DNA from: Streptoalloteichus tenebrarius
GTDB lineage: Bacteria > Actinomycetota > Actinomycetes > Mycobacteriales > Pseudonocardiaceae
Assembly: GCF_024171885.1 (NCBI RefSeq)
Contig: NZ_JAMTCP010000004.1
Coordinates: forward strand, 248,001-312,000
Direction of reading: 5' to 3'
DNA: 64,000 nt
The notes below the pieces were generated by a model. That model ran no database searches. It saw only the letters and a program-made list of their open reading frames with translations, and was not told the origin of the DNA. Shown here piece by piece: positions 26,339 to 35,156 of the stretch (positions within the stretch are counted from its first letter, which is position 1; each line of letters starts with the position of its first letter). A program made the translations under genes and the position numbers.

Positions 26339-26583
26339 GGGACACCTCCTCACTGGGCACTACGGGGCAGGTCGGGGGCAGGTCCAGTCGCGGCTAACCA
26401 GGCGGTCCCGCCGGCAAACCGCCACGGCCCGAACGGGAGACCTCGGCCGCACCTGTGAGTGACTTCCGGAGGTCAGCCCACCGCTCGTGTGGGGGAGTCG
26501 CGGGGCCTGGAATTCGGCGGCGGGTCGGACAGGGCTTCGGGCAGGATGCCGGCCAGGTCGGGCGGCACGCGAAGGGGTCAGGG

Positions 26584-27150
26584 GTGCGGGTCTTCCTGGA
26601 GACGGACCGGCTGGTGTTGCGCCGGTTCACCGAGTCCGACGTGGACAACCTGGTCGAGCTGGACGGCGACCCGGCGGTGATGCGCTTCCTCACCGGCGAG
26701 CCCACGCCGCGCTCGGAGATCGAGAACGAGATCCTGCCCCGGATCCTGCGCGACTACCGCCGGGGACCGGCGGGGCGGTGGGCGGCGCACGAGCGGTCGA
26801 CGGGGGAGTTCGTGGGCTGGCTGGCCCTCCAGCCGCCGGAGGACGGCGCTGTCGCCGAGCTGGAGCTGGGTTACCGCCTGAAGGCGTCGGTGTGGGGCCG
26901 GGGGTACGCCACCGAGGGGTCACGGGCCCTCGTCCGCACGGCGTTCACCGAGCTGGGGGCGCAGCGGGTGTGGGCGCAGACCATGGCGGTCAACCACGCC
27001 TCGCGGCGGGTGATGGAGAAGGCCGGCCTGCGGTACGTGCGGACCTTCCACCTGCACTTCGACGACCCGCTGCCCGGCACCGAGCACGGTGAGGTCGAGT
27101 ACGAGCTGCGGCGGGCCGACTGGCTGGCGGCGGGCCGCCGGTCGCGGTGA
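26584..27150 (+). CDS. GNAT acetyltransferase, RimJ/RimL type
   Basis: A 188-aa acetyltransferase: LETDRLVLRRFTESD opens the fold, LELGYRLKASVWGRGYATEG carries the acetyl-CoA motif A and MAVNHASRRVMEKAGLRYV the C-terminal arm. The family acetylates protein N-termini, antibiotics or amino-acid derivatives; the substrate is unknown. Start is a GTG (26584), after which homology begins at once. The 513-bp gap upstream contains the small peptide gene on the other strand. Confidence 0.85.
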   Translation: MRVFLETDRLVLRRFTESDVDNLVELDGDPAVMRFLTGEPTPRSEIENEILPRILRDYRRGPAGRWAAHERSTGEFVGWLALQPPEDGAVAELELGYRLKASVWGRGYATEGSRALVRTAFTELGAQRVWAQTMAVNHASRRVMEKAGLRYVRTFHLHFDDPLPGTEHGEVEYELRRADWLAAGRRSR

Positions 27151-27156
27151 GCGGAC

Positions 27157-27200
27157 GGGTGTGGGAGGGCGGGCCGGCGAGAGCCCGCCCTCCCACACCC
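27157..27200. terminator. Bidirectional 18-bp hairpin
   Basis: Perfect arms at 27157-27174 and 27183-27200 with an 8-nt loop, 6 bp after the GNAT stop and 4 bp before the end of the convergent gene. It is a typical shared terminator. Confidence 0.9.
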
Positions 27201-27204
27201 GAGG

Positions 27205-28038
27205 TCAGGCGGCTGGCGCGTCGAGGATGGGGATGAGCTGCTCCTCCTCGTAGGTCAGGTGCGCCTCCAGGTCGGCGGTGAGCCGGTCGACCTCGGCCAA
27301 CACCCGCTCGCGGTCGGCGTGCGGGGTGGAGATGACCCGCTGGAGCTCCTCCAGCAGGGCGGCGATCCTCTGGTGTTCCTGGCCCAGCCGGGCCAGCACC
27401 GGGGCGAGGTCGGGGCGGTGCTCGGCGAGGTGCGGGAACAGGCCGCTGTCCTCGACGGTGTGGTGGAAGCGCAGGCCCTGGCACAGGGTCAGGCAGTTCA
27501 CCCGGAGCTGGGCGCCCAGGCCGGGGCCGGAGCGGGCGATCTCGTCGCGGATGAGGGCCAGCTCGCGGCGGAAGGCGTCGTGGACCAGCCTCAGGCCCTC
27601 GCCCGGCGAGCTGGCGTTGGGCGGGCCCCCGCCGACGCGCTCCAGGGCGACCACGGGGATGGTCCGGCTGGTCCTGGCCTGGTACTCGGCCCAGCCGGGG
27701 TCGGTCTCCACGGCGCGGGCGAAGGCGCGGTCGCGTTCGTCGCCCTCCAGGACGGTCGCCCGCGCCGGGTAGGTGAACACCCCGTCCTCGACGGTGACCT
27801 CGGGGTTGGCCAGCAGGTTGTGGAACCAGGCGGGGTGGCGGGGCGCGCCGCCGGCCGAGGCGATGACCAGCACGCGGTCGCCGTCGGGCAGGTAGCCGAC
27901 CGGCGTGGTGTGGGGGCGGCCGGACCGCGCCCCGGTGGTGGTCAGCAGCAGCAGTCGGGCGTTCTCGAAGGGCGGGCCGACCCGGCCGCGGTGGGCGCGG
28001 AACTCGTCGATGACACGTTGGTTGAAATCGTGGGGCAT
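27205..28038 (-). CDS. Fusion of DDN-type nitroreductase and hemerythrin-like domain
   Basis: A 277-aa two-domain protein. Residues 1-130 match the deazaflavin (F420)-dependent nitroreductase family: GPPFENARLLLLTTTGARSG, LVIASAGGAPRHPAWFHNLL and NPEVTVEDG. Residues about 150-277 form a hemerythrin-like four-helix bundle with metal-ligand candidates in RFHHTVEDSGLFPHL, RLGQEHQRIAALLEEL and LEAHLTYEEEQLIPIL. This suggests a redox enzyme linked to oxygen, iron or NO sensing. GAGAGC lies before the ATG at 28038. A long non-coding stretch separates it from the next gene. Confidence 0.88.
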   Translation of the reverse strand: MPHDFNQRVIDEFRAHRGRVGPPFENARLLLLTTTGARSGRPHTTPVGYLPDGDRVLVIASAGGAPRHPAWFHNLLANPEVTVEDGVFTYPARATVLEGDERDRAFARAVETDPGWAEYQARTSRTIPVVALERVGGGPPNASSPGEGLRLVHDAFRRELALIRDEIARSGPGLGAQLRVNCLTLCQGLRFHHTVEDSGLFPHLAEHRPDLAPVLARLGQEHQRIAALLEELQRVISTPHADRERVLAEVDRLTADLEAHLTYEEEQLIPILDAPAA

Positions 28039-28643
28039 GCTCTCGTTTCTTCTCTGGGACGTTGTTGCGCGCGGGCGTTCGGCGGGCATGGCGAGAAACC
28101 GCCCGGTGGGCGGAGAAAAGCCAGGGAACGCCCCTGCGCGGGGAAATGCGGGAAACCGCTCGACGCGAAACCCCGCCACGGCGTCGCGCCGAGGGGTGGG
28201 GTCGTGCGGACAGAGGGTGTGGTCGACGACGAACACGTCATCGAGCTGGGAATACGCCGCGCTGGGCGCGGGAGGACAGGGGAGGTGGCCCTCGGGGCCA
28301 CCGCGCGGTCACGCGGTGGCCGGGTGCCTTCCTCGCTCGTGGCCCATGGCCGACCCGGCAGTCACGACCGGAACCCTAGTTGACCTGATCGGGCGAAGGC
28401 AACCGTCGGATTCCGGAAAGGCTCCGCCGGAGGTCTTTTCTCCCCTGATTCCCCTCTGGCTTGGTTTCCCGCCCCGGGTTCGTTCGAGGGTCGGTCGGGG
28501 CGTGCCCTCAGCCGGTCTCGGGGCGGCGCGTCGGGCTGGAGGGCGCGGAGGCCGGCGAGGGCCCGCGTGCGCGTCGCCCGGTCGACGCGATCCGTCGCCG
28601 GCGCGGACCGACGCCCGCCGGCCCCTGTCGATGTGACCTACAT
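28039..28643. other. Intergenic stretch, 600 bp, no gene seen
   Basis: It lies between two divergent genes. Reading frames on both strands are low-complexity shadows. TTGACC at 28380-28385 is a possible -35 element. The stretch presumably holds both promoters; nothing else could be recognised. Confidence 0.45.
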
Positions 28644-28662
28644 CCGTTCCGGAATGGAACGG
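28644..28662. promoter_or_regulatory. Operator-like inverted repeat upstream of SDR
   Basis: CCGTTCC (28644-28650) and GGAACGG (28656-28662) form perfect 7-bp arms around GGAAT, ending 34 bp before the SDR start codon. This is the position of a repressor site at the core promoter. No regulator gene is adjacent. Confidence 0.55.
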
Positions 28663-28696
28663 AATAGGTGGTGGGCGGGCGCCGTTCCCACCCGGT

Positions 28697-29407
28697 ATGA
28701 AAGATCAACTCGTGGTGGTGATCGGCGGGACCTCCGGCATCGGGTTCGAGGTGGCCCGCCGCGTGGTCGAGCGGGGCGGCCAGGTCGTCCTCGGCGGCCG
28801 CGACCCCGAACGGCTGGAGCGGGCGGTGTCCACGCTCGGTGCGGCGGCCAGCGGCCGCACCGTCGACGTGACCGACAAGTCCTCGATCGCGGCGTTCTTC
28901 GAACCCCTGACGCGCCTGGACCACCTGTTCGCCCCCGGCTCCTCCTACGGGCGGGGCAAGCTGCTGGAGATCAGCGACGAGCTGGCGGAGAGCCCGTTCC
29001 GCGCGAAGTTCTGGGGCCAGTACTACGCGGTCAAGAACGCCGCGCCCAAGATCGCCAAGACCGGGTCGATCGTGCTGATGGCCGGCGCCTACAGCGTGCG
29101 CCCTCCGGTGGACGGCGCGGCCTACGCGGCGTGCAACGGGGCGCTGGAGAGCCTGGGCCGCGCGCTGGCGCTGGAGCTGAGCCCGGTCCGGGTCAACGTG
29201 GTCTCGCCCGGGATGATCGACAGCGACCTGTGGGCGCGGGTGCCGTCGGAGGTGCGCGAGCAGAACGTCGCCAGCTTCAGCCGCGACACCCTCGTGGGCC
29301 GGCCGGGCACGGTCGCCGAGGCGGCCGAGGCCGTGCTCTACCTGATGACCAACACCTACACCACCGGCTCGGTCCTCTACCCCGACGGCGGCTTCTCCCT
29401 CCGCTGA
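28697..29407 (+). CDS. Short-chain dehydrogenase with altered catalytic lysine
   Basis: A 236-aa SDR with glycine motif VVVIGGTSGIGFEVARR (residues 6-22) and active-site region LMAGAYSVRPPVDGAAYAACNGAL. The Tyr is present but the expected YxxxK reads YAACN, so the catalytic Lys is replaced by Asn. VNVVSPGMIDSDLW and SVLYPDGGF complete the fold. Loss of the Lys usually lowers or abolishes classical SDR activity, although a subgroup with this change is widespread. A strong bidirectional terminator follows. Confidence 0.88.
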   Translation: MKDQLVVVIGGTSGIGFEVARRVVERGGQVVLGGRDPERLERAVSTLGAAASGRTVDVTDKSSIAAFFEPLTRLDHLFAPGSSYGRGKLLEISDELAESPFRAKFWGQYYAVKNAAPKIAKTGSIVLMAGAYSVRPPVDGAAYAACNGALESLGRALALELSPVRVNVVSPGMIDSDLWARVPSEVREQNVASFSRDTLVGRPGTVAEAAEAVLYLMTNTYTTGSVLYPDGGFSLR

Positions 29408-29416
29408 CACCTCACC

Positions 29417-29456
29417 CCGAGGGGGCGGCTCCCCGCGCGGGGAGCCGCCCCCTCGG
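29417..29456. terminator. Perfect 40-bp palindrome, bidirectional terminator
   Basis: A 40-bp perfect palindrome centred between 29436 and 29437, located between the convergent SDR and DUF2631 genes. Confidence 0.88.
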
Positions 29457-29465
29457 CCCGTCGGG

Positions 29466-29738
29466 TCACAGCTTGTTGAGGCGGTTGCGGCGCACCAGGT
29501 CGCGGATCAGCAGGATCGCCATCACCAGCGCGATGCCGCCCATCCACACGTCGGGCCAGTCGCTGGTGCCCCGCTGGAGCGTGAAGATCATCAACAGCAG
29601 GACGACGACGGTGCCCCACCCGGCGAGCTGCGTGCCGCGGGGGAACACCCCGTGCCACCCCCAGCGGGTGGAGGGCTCCTCGTAGACGTCCATGGGCCGC
29701 ACCACGTGCCAGGCGGGCCCGGGAGAGGAGGTGGGCAT
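29466..29738 (-). CDS. DUF2631 small membrane protein
   Basis: A 90-aa protein with conserved N-terminal segment EEPSTRWGWHGVFPRGTQLA and two membrane helices, GWGTVVVLLLMIFTL and WMGGIALVMAILLIRDLV. This matches DUF2631, an actinobacterial family of unknown role. AGGAGGACC lies before the ATG. It stands alone between two other transcription units. Confidence 0.82.
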   Translation of the reverse strand: MPTSSPGPAWHVVRPMDVYEEPSTRWGWHGVFPRGTQLAGWGTVVVLLLMIFTLQRGTSDWPDVWMGGIALVMAILLIRDLVRRNRLNKL

Positions 29739-29917
29739 GAGGTCCTCCTGCTCGACTCCTGGCCTCATCGGCCGTCGACACCACGTCGTACGCGGTCTTG
29801 CGCGCCGTGCCACGGTCACCCGCGCCACGACGCGTCCCGATCGTGCCACCGGCACCCGCCCGCCACGCCCGGCCACGCGCCGCGCCCACCCCACCGAGTG
29901 AACGGTGACGAAGCGGC

Positions 29918-30856
29918 TCAGGAGGCGGCCGAGGGACGGGCGGGCAGGGACCGCCGCGCGTGCGGCCCGAGCACCCCGTCGAACAGGTCCCCGTGCTCGT
30001 CGACGCGGTCCAGCACCTCCGGCGCGGTGAACACCAGGTCCTCCGGGCGCGCGCAGGCGGCCACCTCCTCCCAGGTGACCGGGGTCGACACCGTGGGCCG
30101 GGGCCGGGCCCGCAGCGAGTAGGGCGCCACCGTCGTCTTCTTCGGGTTGTTCTGGCTCCAGTCGATGAACACCTTGCCGTGCCGGGCCTGCTTGGCCATG
30201 GTCGCCACCACCTGCCGGGGTGTCTGCCGGGCCAGCAGCTCCGCGGCGGCCCGCGCGTACTCGCTGGTGCGCTCCGGCCCCGGCACCGACACCGGCACGT
30301 AGAGCTGGAGCCCCTTGGAGCCGCTGGTCTTGGGCCACGCCGTCAGGTCGTCGGCCTCCAGCAGCTCCCGCAGCCGCTCGGCCACCCGGCAGCACTCCAC
30401 CACCGTGGCGGGCGCGCCGGGGTCGAGGTCGAACACCAGCAGGTCCGGATCCCGCGGCCCACCGCGCGGCCCGACCGTCCACTGGGGAACGTGCAGCTCC
30501 AGCGACGCCAGGTTGGCCACCCACACCAGGGTCGGCAGGTCGTCGATCACCGCGAAGTCCGCCGCCTCGGCGCCCTTGCCGCTGCCCGGCGTGGGCACCC
30601 GCACGGTGCGCACCCACGGGGGAGCGTGCCGGGAGACGTCCTTCTCGAAGAACGAGTCCGCCTCCACCCCGTCGGGGTAGCGGCGCAGCGTCAGCGGACG
30701 TCCCCGCAGGTGGGGCAGCAGCACCGGCGCGATCCGCGCGTAGTAGTCGATCACCTCGGCCTTGGTGAACCCCTCCTCCGGGTACAGCACCTTGTCCAGG
30801 TTGGACAGACGCAGCCGCCGGTCGCCCACCCGCGTGGTGACGGTGTCAGACCTCAT
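29918..30856 (-). CDS. ligD-pol: LigD polymerase/primase domain protein
   Basis: A 312-aa stand-alone LigD polymerase domain (archaeo-eukaryotic primase fold). Landmarks are LSNLDKVLYPEEGFTKAEVI, FDLDPGAPA (catalytic Asp pair), KTSGSKGLQLYVP and FIDWSQNNPKKTTVAPYSLR. In bacterial end joining it fills gaps and adds nucleotides at broken ends recruited by Ku. Its ATG lies inside the end of the ligase gene (11-nt overlap), so the two are co-translated. It is the last gene of the leftward repair operon. Confidence 0.95.
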   Translation of the reverse strand: MRSDTVTTRVGDRRLRLSNLDKVLYPEEGFTKAEVIDYYARIAPVLLPHLRGRPLTLRRYPDGVEADSFFEKDVSRHAPPWVRTVRVPTPGSGKGAEAADFAVIDDLPTLVWVANLASLELHVPQWTVGPRGGPRDPDLLVFDLDPGAPATVVECCRVAERLRELLEADDLTAWPKTSGSKGLQLYVPVSVPGPERTSEYARAAAELLARQTPRQVVATMAKQARHGKVFIDWSQNNPKKTTVAPYSLRARPRPTVSTPVTWEEVAACARPEDLVFTAPEVLDRVDEHGDLFDGVLGPHARRSLPARPSAAS

Positions 30857-32300
30857 CGAGGACGACCTCCCGCGGCGACCTGTCCGGGCGCAGCCCCCGC
30901 CACGACGGCGCCCGCATCCGCCCGTCCCGCGTCCACTCGCGGAACACCACCTCGCCGACCAGGGTGGGGGAGACCCAGCGGGCCTGCCGCCGCAGGTCGG
31001 CGGGCAGCGGCGTGACGAACGGGGAGGTCTTGCGGGCCCGCCGGGCGAGCAGCCCCCGCAGATGGTCCAGCGCGGCGTCGGTGAACCCGGTGCCGACCAG
31101 GCCCACGAACCGCAGCCCGCCCTCCTCGGGGATCCCGCACACCAACGCGCCCACGGTGTCGGCGCGGCGCCCCTGCCCTGGCCGCCACCCGCCGATCACC
31201 ACCTCCTGGGCGCGCACGTGCGCCACCTTGATCCAGTCCGGTGAGCGCCGGCCGGGCTGGTAGCGCGAGGCCAGCCGCTTGGCCACCACCCCCTCCAGGC
31301 CCTGCTCACGGCTGGCCCGCAACACCGCCGACCCCGCCCCGGGGAACGACGGCGGGGTCTGCCAGCGCGGACCGGACAGCGCCATGCCCTCCAGCAGGTG
31401 GCGGCGCCGCTCGTAGGGCAGCTCCAGACACGACCGCCCGTCCAGGTGCAGCAGGTCGAACACCAGGTAGGTCACCGGCCGCGCGCCGGCCAGCCGCCGG
31501 GCCTGCGCCTCCCCGCCGACGTGCATCCGCCGCTGCAACGCCGCGAACGACGGCCGCCCGCCCTCGAAGGCCACGATCTCCCCGTCCAGCAGCACCTGCG
31601 TGGACCCCAGGCTCTCGCCCAACGCCCGCAGCTCCGGGTAGCTGCGGGTGACGTCGTTGCCCAGCCGCGAGGTGATCGTCACCCGACCGCCCTCCACCCG
31701 CACCAACGCCCGCACCCCGTCCCACTTGAACTCGTACGCCCACTGCGGGTCCTGCTCGGCCGGCGGCAACACGCCCGCCGTGGCCAGCATCGGCGCCAGT
31801 GACGACGGCAGCGGCTCCCACCCCGGCTCCTGCGGCGGGTCCGAGCGCCGCACCAGCCACTCGTCCCGCTCCCCACCGCCGCCCCGCGAGCGCCGGAAGA
31901 ACACGTACCGGCCGCGCACCCGCTCGCCGCGGAGCACGACCGAGACCTCGTCCCGGCTCCACTTCACCGTCTCGTACCGGCCCCGATCCCAGATGATCAT
32001 CCGGCCCGCGCCGTACTCGCCGGCCGGGATCTCGCCCTCGAAGTCGGCGTACTCCAGCGGGTGGTCCTCGGTGCGCACCGCCAGCCGCACCGACTCCTGG
32101 TCCGGCGGCAGCCCCTTGGGCACCGCCCAGGACACCAGCACGCCCCCGCGTTCCAGCCGCACGTCCCAGTGCAGCCGCCGGGCGTGGTGCTCCTGGATGA
32201 CGAACAGCTCGTCCCGACCGGGCCGCACCGGCTCCTCGGGCACCGGCTCGGGAGTGCGGCGCGGGTCCCGCCTGCGCCGGTACTCGCCAAGATCACCCAT
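30846..32300 (-). CDS. ligD: LigD: phosphoesterase plus ATP-dependent DNA ligase
   Basis: A 484-aa two-domain protein. Residues about 30-150 are the LigD 3'-phosphoesterase (FVIQEHHARRLHWDVRLE, then GGVLVSWAVPKG). Residues about 165-484 are an ATP-dependent ligase with adenylated Lys192 in YEFKWDGVRAL, then LLDGEIVAF, EGVVAKRL and DWIKVAH. It cleans and seals double-strand breaks. Unlike Mycobacterium LigD, the polymerase domain is on a separate overlapping gene. It lies 31 bp downstream of ku. Confidence 0.95.
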   Translation of the reverse strand: MGDLGEYRRRRDPRRTPEPVPEEPVRPGRDELFVIQEHHARRLHWDVRLERGGVLVSWAVPKGLPPDQESVRLAVRTEDHPLEYADFEGEIPAGEYGAGRMIIWDRGRYETVKWSRDEVSVVLRGERVRGRYVFFRRSRGGGGERDEWLVRRSDPPQEPGWEPLPSSLAPMLATAGVLPPAEQDPQWAYEFKWDGVRALVRVEGGRVTITSRLGNDVTRSYPELRALGESLGSTQVLLDGEIVAFEGGRPSFAALQRRMHVGGEAQARRLAGARPVTYLVFDLLHLDGRSCLELPYERRRHLLEGMALSGPRWQTPPSFPGAGSAVLRASREQGLEGVVAKRLASRYQPGRRSPDWIKVAHVRAQEVVIGGWRPGQGRRADTVGALVCGIPEEGGLRFVGLVGTGFTDAALDHLRGLLARRARKTSPFVTPLPADLRRQARWVSPTLVGEVVFREWTRDGRMRAPSWRGLRPDRSPREVVLDEV

Positions 32301-32331
32301 CGGCCGGCCCCGATCGCGACAGTGGGCGGTC

Positions 32332-33276
32332 TCAGGCCGGGCGCTTCTTGCCGCTGGTCTTGCGCTGCCCACCCGCGCCCGACCGCGCCCCGCTGGTCTT
32401 GCCCTCCCCGGCGGCCTTCTTCGCCGACCGGTCCGAGGAGGCCACCTTCGCCCGCCCGCCGGCCCGCTTGCCGCCCTCCCGCGACGCCGCGCGCCCCCCG
32501 CCCCGGGAGGAGCGAGCCGCCTCCACGCTGCGCTCCAGCGCGGTCATCAGGTCGATCACCTCACCGGCCGGCTCCGGCTCGGCCCGCGCCGGCGGCTCCG
32601 CGCCCTCGGCCTTGGCCTCGATCAACTCGGCCACGGCCTCGCGGTAGTCGTCGTGGAACTCCTCCGGGGTGAACTCCCCGGCCATGTTCTCGATCAGCGA
32701 GCGGGCCATCTCCAGCTCCTGCGGCCGCACCGTGGTGTCGGACTCCAGGAACCCGAAGTCGGGGGTGCGGATCTCGTCGGGCCACAGCATCGTGTGCAGC
32801 ACCAGCACGTCCTCGCGCGCCCGCAGGATCGCCAACGTCTCCCGCTGCCGCAGCGTCACCTTCACCAGCGCCAGCCGGTCCACCCGCTCCAACGCCTGCC
32901 GCAGCAGCACGTAGGGCCGCACGGCGGCCTTCTCCGGCTCCAGGTAGTAGCTCTTCTGGAAGTAGATCGGGTCGACGTCCTCGGCCGGCACGAACTCCAC
33001 CACCTCGATGGCCCGGTCGGTGGAGATCGGCAGCTTGTCGAAGTCCTCGTCGCCCAGGACGACCATCCGGCCGTCCTCCAGCTCGTAGCCCTTGGCGATG
33101 TCGGCGTAGGGCACCTCCTCGCCGCACACCGTGCACACCCGCTGGTAGCGGATCCGGCCGTTGTCGACCCGGTGCACCTGGTGGAACCGGAAGTCGTGCT
33201 CCTCGGTCGCGGCGAACAGCTTCACGCCGATCGTCACCAGACCGAAGGAGATCGCGCCCTTCCACATCGCCCTCAT
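32332..33276 (-). CDS. ku: Ku, non-homologous end-joining DNA end-binding protein
   Basis: A 314-aa bacterial Ku. The core starts MRAMWKGAISFGLVTIGVKL and has YQRVCTVCGEEVPY, GYELEDGRMVVL and YYLEPEKAA. The C-terminal 60 residues are a Lys/Arg/Ala/Gly/Ser-rich tail of the kind that binds DNA non-specifically in actinomycete Ku proteins. It forms a ring on broken ends and recruits LigD. It starts a three-gene leftward operon with ligase and polymerase. Confidence 0.96.
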   Translation of the reverse strand: MRAMWKGAISFGLVTIGVKLFAATEEHDFRFHQVHRVDNGRIRYQRVCTVCGEEVPYADIAKGYELEDGRMVVLGDEDFDKLPISTDRAIEVVEFVPAEDVDPIYFQKSYYLEPEKAAVRPYVLLRQALERVDRLALVKVTLRQRETLAILRAREDVLVLHTMLWPDEIRTPDFGFLESDTTVRPQELEMARSLIENMAGEFTPEEFHDDYREAVAELIEAKAEGAEPPARAEPEPAGEVIDLMTALERSVEAARSSRGGGRAASREGGKRAGGRAKVASSDRSAKKAAGEGKTSGARSGAGGQRKTSGKKRPA

Positions 33277-33319
33277 GGCCCCTGGGTACCTCGGATGGAG
33301 CACACCCGCACCCTTTTGT

Positions 33320-33333
33320 CACCCACTTGGGTG
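33320..33333. promoter_or_regulatory. Inverted repeat upstream of ku
   Basis: CACCCA (33320-33325) and TGGGTG (33328-33333) flank a CT centre, 44 bp upstream of the ku start codon, in the 197-bp gap after the polymerase gene. It could be an operator of the repair operon or the polymerase terminator. Confidence 0.45.
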
Positions 33334-33473
33334 GCGTGTCGGGCTTGACTCACCCACCATCCGGGAACCCTTGTTCGGCGCGCCGCCGCCGTGTCGTCTC
33401 CTCGCGCGGCCCTGTGCCGCCCCGTGCGGCGCGGTGTCGACAACCGCCGCCGTCGCCGCCCCCCTGGGGCGCC

Positions 33474-35156
33474 TCACTTCGCGTCGGCGTAACAGTCCAC
33501 CACCGACACCTCCAGCGGGAACCGCACCGGCGTGGACCCGAACACCCACCGCGTCGCCTCCACCCCCGCCCAGCGCACGGCCTCCGCCACGTCCTCGGCC
33601 ACCTCACGCCGGCAGTGCAACATCACCTCGTCGTGCTGGAAGAACACCAGCTCCGCCGACCCCGCCCACCGACCCACCCGCTGCCGCAACACCGCCACCA
33701 GCACCAACGCCCACTCCGCCGCGCTGGCCTGCACCACGAAGTTGCGGGTGAACCGCCCCCAGTCCCGCGCCACCCGCCGCGCCTGCCGCTTCTCGGCCTC
33801 CCCGGCCCCCGGGTCCGCGCCCCGCTCGATCACCGCGTGCCACCGCGCCGACGGCGGGGGAGAGGTCCGCCCCAGCCGCGACCGCACCACCCGACCCTCC
33901 TCACCGGCCCGCGCCGCCGCCTCCACGAACCCCATCGCCTCGGGGAACCGCTGCCGCAACACCGCCAGCAACGGGCCAGCCCCACCCGAGGTGCCCCCGT
34001 ACATCGCCGACAACAACCCGAGCTTGGCCCGCTTCCGATCCCCGCCGAACACCTCCTCGGCCACCGCCGCGTACAGGTCGCCCTCCCCGGCCACCCGCGC
34101 GAACCCCCGATCACCCGACAACGCCGCCAACACCCTCGGCTCCAACTGCGCGGCGTCGGCCACCACCAACACCCACCCCGGGTCGGCCACCACCGCCCGG
34201 CGCACCACCTTCGGCACCTGCAACGCCGCGCCACCCCGGCTGGCCCACCGGCCCGACACGACCCCGCCCACCACGTACTCCGGCCGGAACCGGCCGTCCC
34301 GCACCCACGACTCCAACCACGACCACCCGTGCGCCGTGTACAGCCGGGACAACTCCTTGTACCGCAACAACGGCTCCACAGCCGGGTGGTCGACCTCCCG
34401 CAACACCCACGACCGCGTCGAGGGCAGATCCACCCCGTCGTGCGCGAACGCCCGCACCAGATCCGCCGGCGAGTCCGGGTTCACCGCCCGACCCCCGAAC
34501 GCCGCCACCACCCGCCCGGCCAGCTCCGCCAACCGCGCCGGCAACGCCCCCGCCGGCGGACGGCTGCCCAGCAACTCGGTCAACAACGCGTCGTGCGCGT
34601 CCGCCCGCCACGGCACCCCGTGGTGCGTCATCTCCGCCGCCGCCAACGACCCCGCCGACTCCGCGGCCACCAACAACCGCATCAGCCCCGGGTGATCCAC
34701 CTCCGCGACCCGCCGCTCCTGGTCCGCCAGCACCGCGGCGAGCGCCTCCACCGGGTCCACCTCGGGCGTGCCCGCCGCCACCGTCTCGAACAACGCCGGC
34801 TGGTGCTCCTCCCGACGCCGCACCGGCGGGTCCGGCGGCACCGGACCACCCCGCAACCGCGCCCACGCCGCGCCCCACCACCGCGGCTCACCGTGCCGAC
34901 ACGCCCACCCCAACAACAACGCCTCGGTCAACGCCAGGTCGTGACACCGCCGCACCCGCACCCCGGCCCGCAACAACTCCGGGTACACCTCGGCCGTGGC
35001 CGCCCACACCCACCGGGGCCGCGCCACCCGCTCCCACTCGGCCACCCGCGCGGCGAGGTCGTCGACCTCCTCCACCGGCCCGGCCGGCGTCCCGTCCGCG
35101 CCCACCGGCCGCAACCGGCCGCCCCCGTCAGGACGCGGCACCACCACCACCCGCAT
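33474..35156 (-). CDS. Family A DNA polymerase, 3'-5' exonuclease-type N-terminus
   Basis: A 560-aa protein of the actinobacterial 'bifunctional 3'-5' exonuclease/DNA polymerase' type. Motif A is VADAAQLEPRVLAALSGD, the O-helix is RKRAKLGLLSAMYGGTSGGA and motif C is FFQHDEVMLH, so the polymerase residues look intact. The N-terminal ~200 residues are exonuclease-like but very diverged, without clear DEDD residues, and the 5'-3' exonuclease of PolA is absent. It lies directly upstream of ku in the same direction, which suggests a role in break repair. Confidence 0.88.
   Translation of the reverse strand: MRVVVVPRPDGGGRLRPVGADGTPAGPVEEVDDLAARVAEWERVARPRWVWAATAEVYPELLRAGVRVRRCHDLALTEALLLGWACRHGEPRWWGAAWARLRGGPVPPDPPVRRREEHQPALFETVAAGTPEVDPVEALAAVLADQERRVAEVDHPGLMRLLVAAESAGSLAAAEMTHHGVPWRADAHDALLTELLGSRPPAGALPARLAELAGRVVAAFGGRAVNPDSPADLVRAFAHDGVDLPSTRSWVLREVDHPAVEPLLRYKELSRLYTAHGWSWLESWVRDGRFRPEYVVGGVVSGRWASRGGAALQVPKVVRRAVVADPGWVLVVADAAQLEPRVLAALSGDRGFARVAGEGDLYAAVAEEVFGGDRKRAKLGLLSAMYGGTSGGAGPLLAVLRQRFPEAMGFVEAAARAGEEGRVVRSRLGRTSPPPSARWHAVIERGADPGAGEAEKRQARRVARDWGRFTRNFVVQASAAEWALVLVAVLRQRVGRWAGSAELVFFQHDEVMLHCRREVAEDVAEAVRWAGVEATRWVFGSTPVRFPLEVSVVDCYADAK

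Noticed and set aside
32300-33300. Whether the Ku/LigD block is part of a mobile island
   Set aside because: Composition follows the surrounding strand bias and no repeats flank it; chromosomal NHEJ genes are normal in actinomycetes.
33412-33450. GGTGTCGACAACCG near the polymerase gene as a third IS relic
   Set aside because: The match to the IS copies covers only about 14 bp with no flanking similarity.
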